In this document: positions 17,687-22,906 of the stretch, in pieces
Position numbering within the stretch: position 1 is the stretch's first letter
Layout: every line of letters begins with the position of its first letter
Source: Poteriospumella lacustris
Taxonomy: Eukaryota; Sar; Chrysophyceae; Chromulinales; Dinobryaceae
Assembly: GCA_008000375.1 (NCBI GenBank)
Contig: SMOI01000463.1
Span: 1 to 22,906 of the forward strand
DNA length: 22,906 nt
Direction: 5' to 3'
Made by a program: the position numbers and the translations under genes
Notes under the pieces: generated by a model
What the model saw: the letters and a program-made list of their open reading frames with translations, nothing else
The model's database searches: none
Told to the model about the DNA's origin: nothing

Positions 17687-18568
17687 TCACTGACGAAATT
17701 CGGTAAAGTCCATCATCTTGATACGGCGCAAGCTATCGATGACGAAGACCAATTGGAAAGACAGTTGTACACTGACAGGAGGCGATACAGGCAGTAATAC
17801 CTTGCCCATGCGCTGTTGATAGTACTCCAGGGCATTGGGGACGTGAAAATCATTCGTCATCTCGACCGGGGCCGACCGATGAGACATTTTCTTTCGACAT
17901 TTTTTCCGTTTTTCTTCCGGGGGAGGAGATGGTGCGTCATGCTTCGTTGATTGACAGAACAAAGGATCAGTAGCAGCCATGTGACGAAGAATATCGTCGG
18001 TAACACTGATTGGGTTGTTTTCATACAGCAAAGTGAAATCCAACTGCATCGTGCATTCGATTTCCGTGGTGTATTTGGCCGATGATGTACGTATGACCCC
18101 GTCCTTGAATTGAAGTGTTTGATCCGGGCAAAACTGCACCAAAATTGCAAAGAACATGACCATGACCATGGGGCCAAAATACACTGTCTTCGATGTGGGG
18201 TCGGAAGAGATACAATCAAGTTTGCCATCCGTGCAGTGAATGAAATCGTGTTTGACGTGAAGTTCTGGGCAGCAGTAAGTAACGAAGAACGAATAGGTGG
18301 TGGGAACATAATGGCTATTGATAACATTCACGAACATCTGCGGATACATTCGGCGAATATCGCCGCGAGGAACAATAAGGATGTAATTTTTGTTGCGGCG
18401 CTTGGCAGTGATGGATGTATTTTCTTCATGATCGGATTCATATGACGAATAGCTTGATTGAGAATCAACGTCAGCAGAAGCATCTGCATCAGCATCAGCA
18501 TCACCTATTTCATAGGTTAATATTTCCTCCCGGCTTTCTTCGGCCTTTTCAATAGGCGATGATGACAT
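17687..18568 (-). CDS. Hypothetical protein, possible NTF2-like fold, acidic N-terminus
   Basis: Encodes 293 residues from the first ATG of the frame (18568). The open frame continues to 18622 and beyond without ATG, up to a TGA, so a short upstream exon is possible: ATG at 18724 to 18675, joined across a 45-bp GTAG...AAAAG intron, would keep frame, but that intron is shorter than the others. I do not recognise the family. Visible features: an Asp-Ala repeat (22-33) and a Ser/Asp/Glu-rich segment to about 50; a basic KRRNKN; a compact hydrophobic domain from about 60 to 185 (YILIVPRGDIRRMYPQMFVN onward); a linker with a Lys/Arg cluster (EEKRKKCRKK) at about 218-227 that could be a nuclear signal; and a final strand-like segment LSFQLVFVIDSLRRIKMMDF. 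The split alpha-beta pattern recalls NTF2/SnoaL-like proteins common in stramenopiles; this is a weak inference. Divergent from glycine dehydrogenase. Confidence 0.65.
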   Translation of the reverse strand: MSSSPIEKAEESREEILTYEIGDADADADASADVDSQSSYSSYESDHEENTSITAKRRNKNYILIVPRGDIRRMYPQMFVNVINSHYVPTTYSFFVTYCCPELHVKHDFIHCTDGKLDCISSDPTSKTVYFGPMVMVMFFAILVQFCPDQTLQFKDGVIRTSSAKYTTEIECTMQLDFTLLYENNPISVTDDILRHMAATDPLFCQSTKHDAPSPPPEEKRKKCRKKMSHRSAPVEMTNDFHVPNALEYYQQRMGKVLLPVSPPVSVQLSFQLVFVIDSLRRIKMMDFTEFRQ

Positions 18569-19095
18569 GACTGAAGTTGATCTCACTTCAGCTTTCGCAG
18601 GTGCGTCAAACAAATCTACCAATGGAAGACTTTTCCGCAGATAAATTCAAAATCAATCCAACGAATTGAGCTACTTTGTATTGACGCTGAACAGTTTGCG
18701 AATACTCTTGTGATGCCAATACATGGTAAACTACTGTAATTTAACCGAAGCGGGCGTGGTCATCATCAAAACGCCCCATGCACATCATCGAAGTGCTTTG
18801 CGTCTCACAACAACGAGGACATGAAAAGTCGCCCCGAGAAAACCGAAGAACCTGGAAAGCCGTAAAAGAGAAGTACTGTAACTTCAACCTGTGACACACA
18901 GCGACACCGTCCAGTCAGAACGTGCGCGTCGCCCTTCGGCACTTCCACTTGCACTGCGTCTTCTTTTTCCGACGCCAATGGATACTATTGACGTGGATTT
19001 GTAGGATCCTACCACGTACTTCACAATCTTTGCGGCTAGTTTTCAGTGTGGGTAATCGTTTCCTTTGCCCTGGAAGAGTATCTTTATCTAAAAGA
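18569..19095. promoter_or_regulatory. Divergent intergenic region, hypothetical gene and glycine dehydrogenase
   Basis: About 530 bp between divergent start codons. It must hold both promoters. It may include an additional 5' exon of the minus-strand gene (18675-18724). No known core element or RNA gene was recognised. Confidence 0.45.
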
Positions 19096-22000
19096 ATGCA
19101 GAGAGCTTTGAGAACTGTCAATGTAAGTTCCTGTTGTTGGTTTTGTATCCGTTTAGGATTGGATTGTGACTGAATAGGCTTGATGATGTATGTACAGCCT
19201 GCCTTGCGTGCGGCTGCTATCAACCGCACATTGCGCTTCTCCTCCACTGCCAGCGATGTCTTCCGCGCCACCGATCAGTTCTTGTCTCGTCACATGGGCT
19301 CTCAAGGCGCCAATCGCCAAAAGATGCTCCAAACTGTTGGCTTCTCCAAAATTGAGGATTTGATCAGTTCCACAGTTCCTAACTCTATCCGCCTTAAGCA
19401 GCCTTTGAAACTTGATGCTCCTCTCAGCGAATCTGAAGCATTGACGAAGTTGAAGGGCATCATGTCGAAGAACAAGGTGTTCAAGAACTTCATTGGTATG
19501 GGCTACTACGAAACGTTGGTTCCTGGTGTTATCTTGAGAAATGTCTTGGAGAATCCGGGTTGGTACACTGCCTACACTCCTTATCAGGCGGAGATCTCGC
19601 AGGGTCGCTTGCAATCATTGTTGAACTTCCAGACCATGGTCACTGATTTGACGGGTATGGCGTTGTCCAACGCTTCCTTGTTGGATGAGGCTACTGCTGC
19701 TGCGGAAGCCATGAGCATGTGCTACTCGTTGAAGAACATGAAGAAGAAGAAGTTCTTTGTCGATGAGCGCTGCCAACCTCAGAACATTGCTTTGGCCCGT
19801 ACTCGTGGTGATGCGTTGGGTTTGGAGGTGATCGTGGGTGCTGTTGACCGTGATTTGGACTTGTCGGGCAAGGACTTCTGTGGTGTCATGGTGCAGTATC
19901 CTGATACTTATGGTGGAGTCAAGGACTGGTCTGAATTCAACGCTCATGCTCATGCCCATGAAACGATGGTTGTTGCGTGCACTGATTTGATGGCCTCGGT
20001 CCTGTTGAAGCCTGTCGGTGAACAAAGTTTCGACATCGCTGTGGGTTCTGCCCAACGCTTTGGTGTCCCCATGGGCTTCGGTGGTCCTCATGCTGCTTTC
20101 TTGGCCACGACGGATGCTTACTCTCGTAAGATGCCTGGTCGTATCATCGGCGTGTCCATCGACTCTCGTGGTGAGCCTGCCTTGCGCATGGCCATGCAAA
20201 CTCGTGAGCAACACATTCGCCGTGACAAGGCTACCTCGAACATCTGCACGGCTCAGGCTTTGTTGGCCAACATGGCTGCCTTCTACGCTTGCTACCATGG
20301 TCCTGAGGGCTTGAAGGCCATCGCCACTCGCATCCACAACATGACTGCGGCCACTGCTGATGTGTTGTCCCGCCACGGTTACACCATCCAACAACAAGGC
20401 TTCTTCGATACCATCACGGTGAACACCGCGCAATCGAAGTTGTATAAGACTTCCGGTGAAATCTCTCATGCCGCCGAGCGTCACGAGCTGAACGTCCGCG
20501 TCATCGACAACCACAACGTTGGCTTGTCCTTCGGTGAGAGCATCACCACTGAGGATGTCGTCAAGCTGTTGCAATCCTTCGGTGTGACCAACGCCGCTGA
20601 GGAGTTGGACCAAGCTGCTGCCCGTGTTGCTTCGCAAATCCCCTCCGCTCTGCGTCGTTCGACTCCGTTCATGACGCACCCTAACTTCAACACGTATCAC
20701 TCTGAGACCCAGATGCTGCGTTACTTGAAGACCTTGGAGTCCAAGGATTTGTCTTTGAACTACTCCATGATCTCGTTGGGTTCTTGCACCATGAAGTTGA
20801 ACGCTTCTGTGGAAATGGCCCCTGTCACGTGGCCTGAGACCGCCAACATCCATCCTTTCGCTCCTCATCACCAAGTGCAAGGTTATTTGGAAATGATTTC
20901 CTCGTTGAACCATGATTTGGCTGAAATCACTGGTTTCGATGCGATGTCTGCTCAACCTAACTCTGGTGCACAGGGTGAATACGCTGGTTTGTTGTGCATC
21001 CGCTCGTATCACTTGGCCCGTGGCGACAAGCACCGTAATGTGTGCTTGATCCCTATCTCCGCTCACGGTACCAACCCTGCATCTGCGGCGATGTGCGGCA
21101 TGAAGGTGGTGGTTGTCAACTCCGATGAACAGGGCAACATTGACTTGCACGACTTGAAGGCGAAGGCCTTGCAGCACAAGGACAACTTGGCTGCGTTGAT
21201 GGTGACGTACCCTTCGACGTACGGTGTGTTCGAGGAGGCCATCAAGGAGATCATTGATGTCGTCCACGGCTATGGTGGTCAGGTGTACATGGATGGTGCC
21301 AACATGAATGCTCAGGTTGCGTTGACGTCTCCCGGTGTCATCGGTGCCGATGTGTGCCACTTGAACTTGCACAAGACCTTCTGCATTCCTCACGGTGGTG
21401 GAGGACCGGGTGTGGGTACCATCGGTGTCAAGTCTCACTTGGCCCCTTTCTTGCCTGGTCACCCTGTGGTTCAAGTGGGTGGTGAAGGCCAGAATGTCGT
21501 TCCCAAGTCGGATAACACCGTCTCCGCGGCTCCTTACGGCTCTGCGGCGATCTTGCCCATTTCTTGGATGTACATCAAGATGTTGGGTGAGGCCGGCTTG
21601 CGCGAGGCCACCAGCATGGCGATCTTGAACGCGAATTACATGGCCAAGCGTTTGGAGCATGCTTACTCTGTCTTGTACCGTGGCAGCAACGGCCAATGTG
21701 CCCACGAATACATCTTGGACTTGCGTCCGTTCAAGAGCCACGGTGTCTCCGAGGAGGATGTGGCCAAGCGCTTGCAGGACTATGGCTTCCACTCCCCTAC
21801 CATGTCTTGGCCTGTGCCCGGTACCATCATGATTGAGCCTACCGAGTCTGAGGACAAGGCTGAGTTGGATCGTTTCGTTGATGCCTTGTTGTTGATTCGC
21901 CAGGAGATTGAGGATGTTGTCCAGGGCAAGATCGCTGCGAAGGATTCGCCATTGAAGCATGCCCCTCACACCCAGGATGTCGTCATGGCGTCCAACTGGA

Positions 22001-22176
22001 CCCGCCAATATACCCGCGAACAAGCTGCATTCCCTGCTCCTTGGATGCGCAACCCCAAGAACACGGCCTTCAACAAGTTCTGGCCCACGGTCGGTCGTAT
22101 TGACAACGTCTACGGTGATCGTAACTTGGTGTGCACATGCCCTCCTGTCTCTGATTACGTCGAAGAGTCGAAGTAA
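19096..22176 (+). CDS. GLDC: Glycine dehydrogenase (decarboxylating), mitochondrial P-protein
   Basis: P-protein of the glycine cleavage system. With pyridoxal phosphate it decarboxylates glycine and passes the aminomethyl group to the lipoyl H-protein in the mitochondrial matrix. Proposed model: exon 1 19096-19122 (MQRALRTVN), intron 19123-19197, exon 2 19198-22176; 1001 residues. The joined N-terminus, [20 protein letters not shown], is Arg/Ala-rich and free of acid, as expected for a mitochondrial presequence. An unspliced start at 19183 (MMYVQPALR) would also work. Both family halves are complete. The N-terminal half includes [20 protein letters not shown] and [20 protein letters not shown]. 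The PLP-binding Lys is in HLNLHKTF (codon 21373-21375, residue 735), followed by the glycine-rich [12 protein letters not shown]. Length matches the usual 950-1020. Leu is encoded mostly by TTG and codon choice looks restricted, consistent with high expression. Confidence 0.97.
19123..19197 (+). other. Probable glycine dehydrogenase intron 1 (75 bp)
   Basis: It begins GTAAGT and ends TGTACAG, with TGACTGAAT as a possible branch site. Its length matches the RPC1 introns (72 and 75 bp), and removal joins a nine-codon ATG exon to the presequence in phase 0. Confidence 0.7.
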
Positions 22177-22665
22177 ATGTATTGCATCAGTATATGGTGT
22201 CCGCTTTACTTTCCTTCTCCAACACTGGAATAGTTCGTGAGCTATCGATCGTATCTCCCCCTCCTCCCCATTTGTCGTGAGTACGGTCTGCGTCGTCGAG
22301 GGTAGTGAACGAACACATGCTGCAGTGCCCTCGCTGGTGCAGATCCAATGCTACGTTCGCTATTTTTGATTGATTTTTGTTAGTTATTTGATCGTGTTTT
22401 GATTTCGTGCTTTTGATTTGTTTTCCTCCCTTCGCTGGCGATGCTGGCTTGTTTCGGCGTGAGCGCTGCCAGTAGCGATATTCGATAGACATCACATTCT
22501 CTCACCCCCTGCCCCCACCCCACCTGCTGTCGAGCAAGCAAATAGAGACGAATACTAAATACTTCCGTCAAAGGCTGACTTCACTTCTTTCATGCGTCAT
22601 GATGGGTTGGCTTGTACAAGGAACAGAGTAGATCGACGAGGAGGCAGGACTCTTTACAGAGGCAA
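22177..22665. other. Convergent intergenic region after glycine dehydrogenase
   Basis: T-rich 3' flank of glycine dehydrogenase meeting the 3' end of a minus-strand gene. No gene, tRNA or clear repeat was found in it. Confidence 0.55.
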
Positions 22666-22906
22666 TCAAGCCCCGTTCTCAACGCGGGGCTTCTTTCGAC
22701 GAAATCGTTTGGGTTTTTCTCCCGCTGGCGGAGCTAGGATTTGCGACGGGGTCTCGATGATGGTCGTTAGTGGGGTCCCCGTCGTGGTCTGTGTCGTGTC
22801 TGTCGCACTGAAGCCGATCTGCGACATACCCAAGAGCTGTTGATAGGCTGGAGACGAGGTCGCATCGTCTGCTTCGAACAACTGCAATCCATCTTGTATC
22901 CATTGC
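22666..22906 (-). CDS. C-terminal end of an unidentified protein (cut by window edge)
   Basis: On the minus strand a frame enters from the window edge and ends at 22666, giving 79 residues. It begins QWIQDGLQLFEADDATSSPA and ends in a Lys/Arg-rich EKPKRFRRKKPRVENGA. The first part looks like a folded amphipathic segment; the middle is Thr/Ser/Pro-rich and the last cluster could be a nuclear localisation signal. I do not recognise the family; a nuclear or chromatin-associated protein is a guess. It converges with glycine dehydrogenase. The competing frame starting at 22903 is less protein-like. Confidence 0.5.
   Translation of the reverse strand, partial: QWIQDGLQLFEADDATSSPAYQQLLGMSQIGFSATDTTQTTTGTPLTTIIETPSQILAPPAGEKPKRFRRKKPRVENGA
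22668..22692. other. GC-rich inverted repeat at the end of the minus-strand gene
   Basis: AAGCCCCG (22668-22675) and CGGGGCTT (22685-22692) form a perfect 8-bp stem with a 9-nt loop. It reaches the stop codon of the partial gene (22666-22668). A transcript hairpin at the 3' end of the coding region is possible. Confidence 0.6.

Noticed and set aside
19615-22023. 802-residue open frame on the minus strand
   Set aside because: Antisense to glycine dehydrogenase over conserved coding DNA; its length follows from the restricted codon use of that gene, and it has no recognisable domain.

Overview
The window is nuclear DNA of a eukaryote, very probably a unicellular protist. It holds the largest subunit of RNA polymerase III, a mitochondrial glycine-cleavage P-protein with an N-terminal targeting peptide, short GT-AG introns (72 to 75 bp where I can place them) and dense genes on both strands. 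A stramenopile such as an oomycete would fit the mix of compact genes and EF-hand arrays, but no marker fixes the lineage.

Layout. From 1 to about 5.7 kb there is a plus-strand tandem array of three paralogous EF-hand-like proteins, each starting Met-Gly-Asn (probable N-myristoylation). Between copies 1 and 2 lies a second, decayed tandem duplication: the 3' end of copy 1 plus about 730 bp of downstream DNA is repeated, leaving an open but headless gene fragment. From 6.2 to 11.3 kb the minus strand encodes RPC1 (POLR3A) in three exons. Divergent from it, at 11.7-13.9 kb on plus, is a homolog of pentameric ligand-gated ion channels that lacks the Cys-loop cysteines and seems to carry a fifth membrane segment and a long low-complexity tail. 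A gene-poor stretch of 3.8 kb follows (13.9-17.7 kb), with short tandem repeats and a sharp change of strand composition near 14.69 kb. At 17.7-18.6 kb on minus is an unrecognised acidic/NTF2-like-looking protein, and divergent from it at 19.1-22.2 kb on plus is glycine dehydrogenase. The window closes with the C-terminal end of a minus-strand gene cut by the edge.

The genes do not form an operon-like system. Pol III and glycine dehydrogenase are housekeeping; the EF-hand cluster and the ion-channel homolog are the accessory, potentially signalling, components. No transposon, CRISPR array, rRNA or confident tRNA gene was found. The most interesting items are the five-segment channel homolog, the mosaic similarity among the EF-hand copies, and the truncated duplicate whose few coding differences are all synonymous.
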